From assembly GCF_000820045.1 (NCBI RefSeq), contig NZ_CDBJ01000019.1, positions 1 through 64,000 of the forward strand: 64,000 nucleotides of DNA, in the 5' to 3' direction. The stretch is from Aeromonas rivuli (GTDB taxonomy: Bacteria > Pseudomonadota > Gammaproteobacteria > Enterobacterales > Aeromonadaceae). The first letter of the stretch is position 1. Each line of letters opens with the position of its first letter. Shown one piece after another: positions 51,480-59,441 of the stretch. A program made the position numbers and the translations under genes. The notes below the pieces were generated by a model. It did no database searches. It was not told the origin of the DNA and saw only the letters and a program-made list of their open reading frames with translations.

Positions 51480-52312
51480 GAACCCTGTTTGATCCAGCCG
51501 GCGACCTTGCTGGCCTGTGCCAAGGTCGTCAGGCTGAGCCCCCCCTGCAGAGCATGCCCATCGATGGCATGAATGGCGAGGCGCTTGCCTGCCGGGGTGG
51601 CGCTCAGGGAAGAGACTTGCTGCAACACTGTGTGGGGATCCTGATATTGTTGCCAGTCACGCCCACTGACCAGTACCAGGTCGGGCTGCATCTCGATCAA
51701 TGACTCGGCCGAGACGGGCTTGTAACCGCGCAGGGTAGCGACCGGATTGACGCCTCCGGCGAGGGTGATCAGGGCACTGGCCGTGGTATCGCCACCGGCA
51801 ATGCTGGTGGGCTGCCCCTTGTGCAGCAGCAGGAAGACCACGTTGAGCGGCTTGTTCTGTTTCGCTTCGGTGGCGAGGCTGGCGGCCTCCTGATTGACGC
51901 GCGCGTTCAATGCATCACCGGCTTGCGGCATGCCGAGCAGCGTGGCGAGGGTCGTGATGCGTTGATTCAGGTTGGCCAGGGTAGGTGCGGTGGCTTGCAC
52001 TTCCACTTTGACGCCTGCACGGCCGAGCTGTTCCAGGGTGGCCTTGGGCCCCATCTCATCACTGCCGACCACCAGGGTGGGGGAGAGGCTCAATATCCCC
52101 TCTGCGGCCAGGGCCCTGTGATAACCCACCCTGGGTAACCCCTTGGGATCCTGGCTGCTGATATCGGTCGCGACGAGCTGTTTTTCGCCGCCGAGTGCCA
52201 GGATAAGTTCAGTGGTGGCGGGGCCTACGCTGATGATGCGTTCTGCCGCCATGATGGAGGCGGACAGGGGAATGCAACTCAGCCAGAGGGCGAGGGCAAG
52301 GCGTGGGGCCAT
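51476..52312 (-). CDS. hmuT: Periplasmic haemin-binding protein
   Basis: 278 aa. Signal peptide to about SIMAAE. The cluster-A2 binding-protein fold: RIISVGPATTELILALGG, PRVGYHRALAAEGILSLSP with the haem-ligand Tyr, and GGVNPVATLRGYKPVSAESL with a second Tyr. It passes haem to HmuUV. GGAG lies 7 nt before the start. Divergent from hutX with a Fur-like box between. Confidence 0.91.
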   Translation of the reverse strand: MAPRLALALWLSCIPLSASIMAAERIISVGPATTELILALGGEKQLVATDISSQDPKGLPRVGYHRALAAEGILSLSPTLVVGSDEMGPKATLEQLGRAGVKVEVQATAPTLANLNQRITTLATLLGMPQAGDALNARVNQEAASLATEAKQNKPLNVVFLLLHKGQPTSIAGGDTTASALITLAGGVNPVATLRGYKPVSAESLIEMQPDLVLVSGRDWQQYQDPHTVLQQVSSLSATPAGKRLAIHAIDGHALQGGLSLTTLAQASKVAGWIKQGS

Positions 52313-52380
52313 GCTAATCTCCAGAAGATAGATAGGGGGTGAACGGGGTTGGTAGTCAACAACTCAAATATGAACACAAA

Positions 52381-52395
52381 TGCAAACAATTATCA
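52381..52395. promoter_or_regulatory. Fur-box candidate between hmuT and hutX
   Basis: TGCAAACAATTATCA matches the 7-1-7 Fur consensus TGATAATNATTATCA at 11 of 14 positions, with a perfect right half. It could repress both divergent haem operons. Confidence 0.6.
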
Positions 52396-52472
52396 ATTGT
52401 GCTTTTTGCCACGTTTTATTAGAGTGCCACCACGATTTGCAGAGGGGATGTGAGTCCCGAGGGAGAAAACAG

Positions 52473-52985
52473 ATGAGCATTGCACTGCGCATTCATGAAC
52501 TGCTGGAACAGGATCCCGGCGCTCACCCATCGAGCATAGCGAGCCAGTTGGCGGTCAGTGAATGGGAAGTGGTTCGCCATTTGCCGAGGGAGCTGGTCAC
52601 CCTGTTGGCAGGGGATCAAGCCGAAGGCTTGTTGGCGGATCTGGCCGATTGGGGACAAGTGACCACGATTGTGGAATCAGAGGGGTCCATCTTCGAAGTG
52701 AAGGCGCCTTTCCCCAAGGGCAAGAATGCCCGGGGTTATTACAACCTGATGGGACGAGATGGCGAGATGCACGGTCACCTCAAGCTCGACAACGTCCTGC
52801 ACGTGGCCCTGGTCAGCAAGCTGTTCATGGGCAAGGAGGGTCACTCCTTCCAGTTCTTTGGCCACAGGGGCCGCTGCATTTTCAAGGTCTATCTGGGCCG
52901 GGATGAGAAGCGTCAGCTGCTTCCCGCCCAAGTCGAGCGTTTCATGGCCCTGCGCCATCAGCATCAAGAGGAAGTAAAAGCATGA
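52473..52985 (+). CDS. hutX: Cytosolic haem carrier HutX
   Basis: 170 aa of the HutX/HuvX family (DUF1008). It begins with an HTH-like segment (SSIASQLAVSEWEVVRHLP); the haem-binding barrel has KGKNARGYYNLMGRDGEMHG and FQFFGHRGRCIFKVYLGRD. In Vibrio, HutX hands haem to HutZ. ATG 52473 is chosen because GGGAG precedes it and the family starts there. Overlaps hutZ by 4 nt. Confidence 0.9.
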   Translation: MSIALRIHELLEQDPGAHPSSIASQLAVSEWEVVRHLPRELVTLLAGDQAEGLLADLADWGQVTTIVESEGSIFEVKAPFPKGKNARGYYNLMGRDGEMHGHLKLDNVLHVALVSKLFMGKEGHSFQFFGHRGRCIFKVYLGRDEKRQLLPAQVERFMALRHQHQEEVKA

Positions 52986-53536
52986 GTGAACGTCAGGAGC
53001 GCCTGCAAAATCGGTTGCAGCCGGAAATCCGCGAGTTTCGTGATGCATGTCGCACCCTGCAGCTCGCGACCGTGGATGGCGAAGGGCGACCCAATGCCAG
53101 CTATGCCCCCTTTGTGCTGCAATCCGATGGCTATTATGTGCTTATCTCCGAGATAGCCCGTCACGCCCGCAACTTGCAGCAGGTGCCCCAGGTCTCGCTG
53201 ATGCTGATCGAAGATGAAGGCGGTGCCCGTGAGTTGTTTGCGCGCAAGCGCCTCACCTTCGATGCCAGCGCCGAAGTGGTGGCACGGGATGATGGCCGCT
53301 GGCAGGCCGCGGTGACCGCCCTGCAGGATCGTTTCGGCGAGATCATTGCCGGTCTGTCCAGGCTGGAGGACTTCAAGCTGTTCTGCCTCAAGCCCCAGCA
53401 AGGTCTGTTCGTGAAAGGATTTGGCCAGGCCTTCCAGGTCTCGAGTGATGAGCTGGTGGAGGTGGTGCATCTGGTGGAAGGCCACAAGCGCGTCGATACA
53501 GGTGAAGCGATCACCCGCACCGACAAGGTGCTTTAA
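52982..53536 (+). CDS. hutZ: Haem-degrading protein HutZ
   Basis: 184 aa split beta-barrel of the PNPOx-like type. RLQPEIREFRDACRTLQLA, GRPNASYAPFVLQSDGYYVL, LISEIARHARNLQ; C-terminal VEVVHLVEGHKRVDTGEAI carries the conserved His (GHK). It breaks the haem ring to free iron. A 20-bp stem terminator follows. Confidence 0.92.
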   Translation: MSERQERLQNRLQPEIREFRDACRTLQLATVDGEGRPNASYAPFVLQSDGYYVLISEIARHARNLQQVPQVSLMLIEDEGGARELFARKRLTFDASAEVVARDDGRWQAAVTALQDRFGEIIAGLSRLEDFKLFCLKPQQGLFVKGFGQAFQVSSDELVEVVHLVEGHKRVDTGEAITRTDKVL

Positions 53537-53545
53537 GCGCCCCTT

Positions 53546-53587
53546 CGACATAAAAACGGACAGCCTTGGCTGTCCGTTTTTATGTCG
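53546..53587 (+). terminator. Long perfect stem terminator after hutXZ
   Basis: The arms are 20 bp each (CGACATAAAAACGGACAGCC and its complement) around a 2-nt loop TT. The U-rich part lies within the stem. It may also serve the leftward lipoprotein gene. Confidence 0.93.
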
Positions 53588-53603
53588 GGTACTTCAACGC
53601 TCA

Positions 53604-54011
53604 TCAACCTTGCCAGTCAACCCGGTTGGGGAAGGCCTGGCGATCACCCTCATTGGCAGTCTCATTGCATTCGCCCCTGATCCGCCAGGAGGTCTGACTC
53701 AGCACGATGAAACCCTGATGGCAGTAACCCCGCTCTTCCAGTGTTTGCTGGAGCTGGGCATCCTGCAGGGCGGTGCGTCGTTCGAGCAGGCTCTGCTGGC
53801 GTTGCAACTTGCTACCATCGTCATCTTGCAGCCGGGTGGGCAATGTCTCCAGCGGCGCGGCCTCGAACAGGAAGCGTTTGCTGCCCTCCTCATTGATATG
53901 AGTGCTGAACAGAGGGGGCGGCTGATCCGATGGCTGAGTGAAGCCACAGGCAACCAGGCCTGGCAGCATGACGATGAGCAAAGCGGTATGGGGGCGCACG
54001 GGAAATTTCAT
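53604..54011 (-). CDS. Lipoprotein of unknown function
   Basis: 135 aa. The lipobox LLIVMLPGLVACGFT gives an acylated Cys near residue 22. The middle is charged and likely coiled (LQRQQSLLERRTALQDAQLQ). Two further cysteines (YCHQGF, RGECNE) could bridge. I do not recognise the family. Its ATG directly follows the stop of the upstream hydrolase gene, so coupled translation is likely. Confidence 0.65.
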   Translation of the reverse strand: MKFPVRPHTALLIVMLPGLVACGFTQPSDQPPPLFSTHINEEGSKRFLFEAAPLETLPTRLQDDDGSKLQRQQSLLERRTALQDAQLQQTLEERGYCHQGFIVLSQTSWRIRGECNETANEGDRQAFPNRVDWQG

Positions 54012-54536
54012 TCAAATAATCTGTTCTGTGGGTTGAACCAGGACGAGACGCTCTCCCGGCAGGGCCAGGTTCTCCCACATCCAGTTATGGTGTTTGATGA
54101 TGAGGTTTGCATTCAGGTGAGCCCTGTCTGCCGTGGTATGTGCATCCTGTGCCACTGTGACGTCGAAGCCGTGAGAGGCGGCGCTGCGCACTGTGGTATC
54201 GACACAGAAGTCGGTCGCGCAGCCACACAGGATCAATCTGTCCACGCTCTGCTCCGCCAGCAGGAAGCCGAGTTCGGTATCGAGAAAACTGTCACATGCC
54301 GTCTTGCGTACCCGGCTGTCTGTGGGTCTTGGGGAGAGGGCCGCATGGATTTGCCAGGCCGGACTACCTGGTTCGAGTTCGCCACCTGGTTCGTCATGTT
54401 GCACATAGATGACTCGGCCACCGCCCTGACGCACACCGTCGGTCAGGCGATTGATATTGGAGAACACCTGGGTGTCCTCATGGCGCGGAACATCAAACAG
54501 CCCTTGTTGCACATCGATAACCAGTAACACGTCCAT
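54012..54536 (-). CDS. Isochorismatase-family cysteine hydrolase
   Basis: 174 aa. LLVIDVQQGLFDV (catalytic Asp), VRKTACDSFLDTEL (Lys in RKT), LILCGCATDFCVDTTVRSA with the nucleophile Cys, and VTVAQDAHTT complete the nicotinamidase-like fold. The substrate is unknown. ATG 54536 is preferred: AGGAG lies 5 nt upstream; the in-frame GTG at 54542 overlaps this spacing. It sits between the ChaN-like and lipoprotein genes. Confidence 0.85.
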   Translation of the reverse strand: MDVLLVIDVQQGLFDVPRHEDTQVFSNINRLTDGVRQGGGRVIYVQHDEPGGELEPGSPAWQIHAALSPRPTDSRVRKTACDSFLDTELGFLLAEQSVDRLILCGCATDFCVDTTVRSAASHGFDVTVAQDAHTTADRAHLNANLIIKHHNWMWENLALPGERLVLVQPTEQII

Positions 54537-54642
54537 ATGCACTCCTCAAAGAGGTTGGGGGAGTCCCCCATCTCGGCTGTGTGGTGGAGCATCAGGGAGC
54601 CTGATGCTCGTCATCTTGCGCTGATCACCCCTCGGGCCCTGG

Positions 54643-55614
54643 TCAGGGCTGTAACCACTGGTTGCAGTCCCGCTGCCGGGATTGATGCAGTGCGCCCATA
54701 TCTTGCTTCATTTCCCCCTCGCTTTGCCAGCGTTTGGGTAAAGCTTCGATGCTGACCCCCACCTCGGCACGGCGCCCTGCAACCTGATCGGTGCCGCTCT
54801 GGGGCACCACCAGGGCAACCTTGAGTGCCGGATTGCGACTGGCAATGCGGCTGGCAAGGCCCAATCCACCCTCTACATGGAAATTGCCGGCGATGTGCAT
54901 GATGCGTCTGCCCGGATGGGATCTGAGGTAGTCCACCATGGTTTCGGCCATGGTGTCATCCCAGCCCGTCTGGGCGGCAAAGCGGCGGTCATTGCTATCC
55001 GCATCCCCATGATGCATGGAGGCCATGAATGTCTGGCGGTAAGGGTCATCGCCCAGGGTCAGCTCCCGGGCCAGCTGGCTGCGGCGGGTGGCAGGCAGCT
55101 TGTCCAGCCAGGCGGGGCCTTCCTGGCCGACGCAGCTGATCAGGGGTTTGGGGGCATTGGCGGCCAGCACAGTGAGTCGCTGGGATTTGGCAAACTCAAC
55201 CAGCGGGCGGTAATCACTCACATAGTTGGGCCAGGCATCGCTATCGCGGATCAGTTTGGCCTCCCCAATCTGGCCAGCCAGGTAGGCGTCCAGAACGGGT
55301 TGGGAGCCGCGACTGAACTGCTCCATGGAGAGCACCAGGGCCCGGCCATCGTCTTGGGAATGCAGTTGCAAGGCTGCCAGTAATTCGGTTTCCAGCAGAT
55401 GCAGCGCCGGATGGGTGTGCAGCTCCCCGACCAGCACTATGTCGGCATCCTCAACCTTATCCACGGCCTGGGCGAGGGAGATGGCCGAGCCTGCTTCATC
55501 GGTCAGTCGATAATCATACAGGGTCGCGGCCGTCTGGGGACGGGGGCTGATGGTGTGATGGGTACAGGCGCTGAGTAGCAGGGATAGGGTGCCAAGGGCA
55601 ATGGGTCGAAACAT
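54643..55614 (-). CDS. ChaN-like haem-associated lipoprotein
   Basis: 323 aa. The lipobox is LGTLSLLLSACTH. The ChaN/DUF399 core has VLVGELHTHPALHLLETELL, LSMEQFSRGSQP, and RIMHIAGNFHVEGGLGL. ChaN-type lipoproteins bind haem on the outer membrane. It faces the haem receptor gene across two Fur boxes, which supports iron-controlled expression. Confidence 0.85.
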   Translation of the reverse strand: MFRPIALGTLSLLLSACTHHTISPRPQTAATLYDYRLTDEAGSAISLAQAVDKVEDADIVLVGELHTHPALHLLETELLAALQLHSQDDGRALVLSMEQFSRGSQPVLDAYLAGQIGEAKLIRDSDAWPNYVSDYRPLVEFAKSQRLTVLAANAPKPLISCVGQEGPAWLDKLPATRRSQLARELTLGDDPYRQTFMASMHHGDADSNDRRFAAQTGWDDTMAETMVDYLRSHPGRRIMHIAGNFHVEGGLGLASRIASRNPALKVALVVPQSGTDQVAGRRAEVGVSIEALPKRWQSEGEMKQDMGALHQSRQRDCNQWLQP

Positions 55615-55717
55615 GATTTCTCGCGTTCAGAGGTTGGGTGATGGAGCTTCGCCAAGTTGGCGGGCGCGGTCACAATCGAGTAAAGGGTCGCTAGTGTAAA
55701 CCTCAATCAAATAAAAA

Positions 55718-55732
55718 TGATAACGATTATCA
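55718..55732. promoter_or_regulatory. Fur box 1 between the ChaN-like and haem receptor genes
   Basis: TGATAACGATTATCA matches TGATAATNATTATCA at 13 of 14 specified positions. It lies about midway between the two divergent genes and can block both promoters under iron-replete conditions. Confidence 0.87.
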
Positions 55733-55768
55733 TTGATCTTTATTTGTGACTGACTAAGATGCTCATGT

Positions 55769-55783
55769 TGATAATAATTCTCA
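55769..55783. promoter_or_regulatory. Fur box 2 before the haem receptor gene
   Basis: TGATAATAATTCTCA matches the Fur consensus at 13 of 14 specified positions. It lies 15 bp upstream of the GTG start at 55798, a further reason not to use ATG 55759. Confidence 0.8.
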
Positions 55784-55797
55784 ATCAAGGACATGCA

Positions 55798-57906
55798 GTG
55801 GCTTATACTAATCCCCCCTCTTTGATCGCAATTGCGGTCATGACAGCACTCACTTCCCCGCTTCACGCCGCACAGAACCAGACTTCCAAGCCCAACGCCG
55901 ACGAGGTCGTCGTGGTCAGTGCCTCGCGCATGCCCCAGAAACTGGAAGATGTCGCCAGTTCGGTCAGCGTCATCACCGCCACCGACATAGAAGAACAGAT
56001 GGTCACCAATGCGGCTGACTTGTTCCGCTATGAGCCGGGCGTCAAGGTGGTTGGCGGCGTGGGCAGTGCCCAGACCTTCATCATACGTGGTATGGGTGAA
56101 AACCGGGTCAAGGTCGTGGTGGACGGCGTGCGTCAGAATGATGCCTACAGCAAGGGGGGCGTTGGTCAGAGCTACTTTGATACCGACATGATCAAGCAGG
56201 TGGAGGTTGCCAAGGGCCCGGCATCTGCCGCTTATGGCTCCGATGCCCTGGGGGGCGTCATCGCCATCACCACCAAGGATGCCAGTGATTTCCTCACTGA
56301 CAAGGATCACTACCTGGATGCGACCAGTGGCTATGCGTCCGACAGCCATCAGCGGATGTTGGGCTTTACCGGCGCACTGCGCAGCGGTGATGTCGAGAGC
56401 CTGCTGCGTTACACCTGGCGCGACAGCGGTGTGACTCAGAATTACGATTCCACCAAGACAGATTTCGATATCGGCACCAATGCCGTGCTGCTCAAGAGTC
56501 AATGGAATATCAACGAGGATCAACTCCTCAAGCTGACCGTCGACTACCTCAGCGAGAATCAAGATCCAGACTCGATCGATCTCTCCAAGACCGCCAGCGT
56601 CTTCAATCAGCCCATCACCGACAAAGAGACGGACAACCTCTCGGTGGTGCTGGATCACGGCATCGCCCTAGGGGCCAACTGGGTTGATCGCATCGACAGC
56701 AAGCTCTATTACGCCCGCACCAAGCAGACCCTGGATCAGTACGCCTCCTCCAAGTATCCGGTCAATCCGCGCAACCCCTATGTGACCAAGAACTCGCTCG
56801 ATCACAATGGCTTCGAGCAGGAGAGCCTGGGCGCCCAGGTGCAATTCAGCAAGGCCCTCGCCAGCCAGCGTCTGGCCTGGGGAGTGGAGTATGAGCACAC
56901 GGATAACGAGCGGACTCGCATCAAGAACCCGACCGTGCCCGGTGATTTCGACTCCTACAGCGAGTTGAGCTTCCCCTCGACCACCAGTCAGCGTGCCGCA
57001 CTCTGGGCATTCGACGAGATAAAATTTGGCGAGCGCTGGGTGCTGACCCCGGGGGCCCGCTACGAGTATTACCATATGAAGCCGGATAGTGATCCCGCCT
57101 ACACGGGGGATGATCTCAAGACCATTTCCGAGGGCGAGTTCTCCCCGAAACTGGGCCTGGTGTACAAGGCGCATGAGCTGGCCAATCTGTTCACCCAATA
57201 TAGCCATGGCTTCAAGGCGCCCATGTATGACAGTGCCTTCTCGACCCTTAACCACCAGGCTTACGGCTATCGTATCGAGCCTAACCCCAATCTGAAATCC
57301 GAGAGCAGTGACGGTATCGATGCCGGGGTGCGTGGCAGCCAGGGTGGGTTCAGCTATGAAGTGACCGCCTTCTACAACAAGTTCGAAGACTTTATCGAGC
57401 TACAATCCATCGGTACCTCGGGCCGGACCGCTCTCTACCAGTACCAGAACCTGGATGAGGCCACCACCAAGGGGGTCGAAGCCAAGGCCGACTACTGGCT
57501 CAACGACCTGGTCAATGTCTGGGGCAACCTGGCGTATATCGAAGGTGAGGATGGCGAAGGCAACTACATCAACAGTCTGAGTCCGCTCAACGGCTCAGTG
57601 GGGGTTCGCCTCGAACAACCGAACTGGAACATCAACACTGCCCTGCGCTTTGCCGATGACATGAACAAGGTCAGCCAGGACTCCCGCGGCAATGACAATA
57701 TCCAGAGTGCAGGCTGGGGCGTGGTGGATCTCTATGCCCAGTTCAAGCCGTTGACCGACTTGCAACTCAACGTCGGCGTCTTCAACCTGTTCGACAAAGA
57801 GTATGTCAGCTACGAACGGGTGGCGGGCCAGGCTGCCGGCACAGATACCCAGTACATGACGGAGCCGGGCCGCAACCTGAGCGCCAGGGTCAAGTACATA
57901 TTCTGA
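55798..57906 (+). CDS. TonB-dependent haem receptor
   Basis: 702 aa. The signal peptide (SLIAIAVMTALTSPLHAA) is followed by the TonB box (DEVVVVSASR), the plug (FIIRGMGENRVKVVVDGVRQ) and the barrel ending in the aromatic terminus VKYIF. The haem-receptor signature is FKAP (residue ~472), a His at 486 and NPNL (496), equivalent to FRAP-His-NPNL. GTG 55798 is chosen: AAGGA lies 6 nt upstream, the signal peptide begins there, and Fur box 2 lies upstream. ATG 55759 would add 13 residues encoded by operator sequence. HutA/HutR/HemR-like. Confidence 0.92.
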   Translation: MAYTNPPSLIAIAVMTALTSPLHAAQNQTSKPNADEVVVVSASRMPQKLEDVASSVSVITATDIEEQMVTNAADLFRYEPGVKVVGGVGSAQTFIIRGMGENRVKVVVDGVRQNDAYSKGGVGQSYFDTDMIKQVEVAKGPASAAYGSDALGGVIAITTKDASDFLTDKDHYLDATSGYASDSHQRMLGFTGALRSGDVESLLRYTWRDSGVTQNYDSTKTDFDIGTNAVLLKSQWNINEDQLLKLTVDYLSENQDPDSIDLSKTASVFNQPITDKETDNLSVVLDHGIALGANWVDRIDSKLYYARTKQTLDQYASSKYPVNPRNPYVTKNSLDHNGFEQESLGAQVQFSKALASQRLAWGVEYEHTDNERTRIKNPTVPGDFDSYSELSFPSTTSQRAALWAFDEIKFGERWVLTPGARYEYYHMKPDSDPAYTGDDLKTISEGEFSPKLGLVYKAHELANLFTQYSHGFKAPMYDSAFSTLNHQAYGYRIEPNPNLKSESSDGIDAGVRGSQGGFSYEVTAFYNKFEDFIELQSIGTSGRTALYQYQNLDEATTKGVEAKADYWLNDLVNVWGNLAYIEGEDGEGNYINSLSPLNGSVGVRLEQPNWNINTALRFADDMNKVSQDSRGNDNIQSAGWGVVDLYAQFKPLTDLQLNVGVFNLFDKEYVSYERVAGQAAGTDTQYMTEPGRNLSARVKYIF

Positions 57907-57927
57907 TCGTCAAAGATAGGCATGTGG

Positions 57928-57954
57928 AAAGAGGAGCTGCGGCTCCTCTTTTTT
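57928..57954 (+). terminator. Terminator of the haem receptor gene
   Basis: AAAGAGGAGC, loop TGCG, GCTCCTCTTT followed by TTT. Perfect 10-bp stem 22 bp after the stop. Confidence 0.92.
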
Positions 57955-58033
57955 ATGGGCGCTCGCCGCCGGATCCCCGGTCAGCGGGTTTTGCTGAAGC
58001 GCGGTTCTGGTCGCCGCCCTCGACGCATGCCCC

Positions 58034-58160
58034 AAAAAAGAAACCCGCCAGGGGCGGGTAGAAGGATTGCAACACTAACCAGGAGAGGTGTGTGTCTCAA
58101 TAGACAGCGGGGTTTCGCCAATAGTTCAACTTTATTGATATTTTTCATGATTATCCGGGC
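58034..58160 (-). ncRNA. Candidate small RNA on the minus strand
   Basis: On the minus strand a typical terminator ACCCGCC, loop CCT, GGCGGGT, then TTTC and six T residues (58060 to 58034) follows no gene. About 20-30 nt upstream is CACCTCTCCTGG (58090-58079), complementary to a Shine-Dalgarno region, a hallmark of Hfq-dependent small RNAs. A short stem AACCCCGC lies in between. The promoter is unclear (a GATAAT-like box near 58150). The 72-aa ORF here (58199-57981) runs through the terminator and is not credible. Confidence 0.45.
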
Positions 58161-58229
58161 GGGGTCGCTCGGGATCCTGCCCGGGAAATGGGTTATCATC
58201 TGCGTCCCGATCCGGCCCTGTGAGGTCCT

Positions 58230-59369
58230 ATGCCTGCTTTCTCCTGGTTAGCCCTGTTTTTTGGTGCCTTTTATTTCGTCTACGGCGCCTATTTGCCGTT
58301 CTGGTCGCTCTGGCTGGAAGGGATCGGGGTCAGCGCCGAGGCGATCGGCATGCTGTTGGGGGCTGGCATGGCGATCCGTTTTGCGGGCAACCTGATGGTG
58401 ATGGGGCGCATCAAGGGGGCGGCCCAGCTGCTGCCGGTCACCCGACTGCTCTGCCTGCTCTCCCTGCTCGCCTTCCTCGGTTTCTATGTCAGTCATCAAC
58501 TCTGGTGGCTGGTGGCATTGACCCTGGTGGCCAATTTTATCTATCCGACCCTGATGCCCATGGGAGAGGCGCTGGCCACCCGCATGGTGCTGCAGACCCA
58601 GCTCGATTATGGCAAGGTGCGACTGTGCGGCTCGGCCGCCTTCATTCTGGCCTCTACCCTGGTCGGGGTCCTCATCACCGATTGGGGTAGCCAGTGGGTG
58701 CTGCACATCATGGTGCTGGGATTGGGGATCATGTTGCTGCTCAGCTGGTTGCCGCTCAGACCAGCCCCTCAGGATGTGCAGGGGGAGCGAGCCCACGCCT
58801 CCCTGCGTGATACCCTCAAGAGCGCCACCGTGCGCCGCTTCTTGCTGGTGACGGCCTTGTTGCAAGGTAGCCATGCCGCTTATTACGGCTTTAGCGCCAT
58901 CCACTGGAAGGCGGCGGGCTACAGTGGCTCCACCATTGGCTACTTATGGGCCCTGGGCGTGGTGGCCGAGATTGCCATGTTTGCCGCGGACAAGCGCTAT
59001 TTCAGCCGCTTTGGCGCCCAGCGCCTGTTCCTGATTGGCGCCATCGGTTGTCTGCTGCGCTGGAGTCTGCTCGGGGCTACCACAGAGTTTGGCGTCCTGC
59101 TGTTTGCCCAGTTGCTGCACGGGGTGAGCTTCTGCATCAGTCACCTGGGCGCGGTGCGCTTCATGACCAAGGATCTGGCGCCGGAACAGCTGATCCCTAC
59201 CCAGGCGCTCTACGCCGCCCTCTCCCTCGGGATCACTGTGGCGACCCTGATGACCTTATCTGGCCTGCTGTTTGAACCGCTGGGCGGTGGCATCTTCTTC
59301 ATCATGGCCCTGGTGGTGCTACCTGTCTTCGTATTGCGGCTGAAACCGGACCGCTCGCAACGGACCTGA
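58230..59369 (+). CDS. hcaT: HcaT-like MFS transporter
   Basis: 379 aa with 12 helices, the same length as E. coli HcaT as I recall it. It begins with FFGAFYFVYGAYLPFWSLWL and GMLLGAGMAIRFAGNL; QLDYGKVRLCGSAAFI and LHGVSFCISHLGAVRFM are family-like. HcaT imports 3-phenylpropionate in E. coli; the true substrate here is not certain. GAGG lies 5 nt before ATG 58230. Not part of the haem block. Confidence 0.8.
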   Translation: MPAFSWLALFFGAFYFVYGAYLPFWSLWLEGIGVSAEAIGMLLGAGMAIRFAGNLMVMGRIKGAAQLLPVTRLLCLLSLLAFLGFYVSHQLWWLVALTLVANFIYPTLMPMGEALATRMVLQTQLDYGKVRLCGSAAFILASTLVGVLITDWGSQWVLHIMVLGLGIMLLLSWLPLRPAPQDVQGERAHASLRDTLKSATVRRFLLVTALLQGSHAAYYGFSAIHWKAAGYSGSTIGYLWALGVVAEIAMFAADKRYFSRFGAQRLFLIGAIGCLLRWSLLGATTEFGVLLFAQLLHGVSFCISHLGAVRFMTKDLAPEQLIPTQALYAALSLGITVATLMTLSGLLFEPLGGGIFFIMALVVLPVFVLRLKPDRSQRT

Positions 59370-59441
59370 ATTTGATTCATCTCCATGAGGGCGGCATAGG
59401 TTGCTCCCTGATAAAACCCTATTGATGACAAGGAGTTAGCA

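Noticed and set aside
57981-58199. 72-codon leftward ORF resembling a branched-chain leader peptide (LLVSVAILLP)
   Set aside because: No biosynthetic gene follows on that strand and the frame runs through the terminator; treated as possible sRNA instead.
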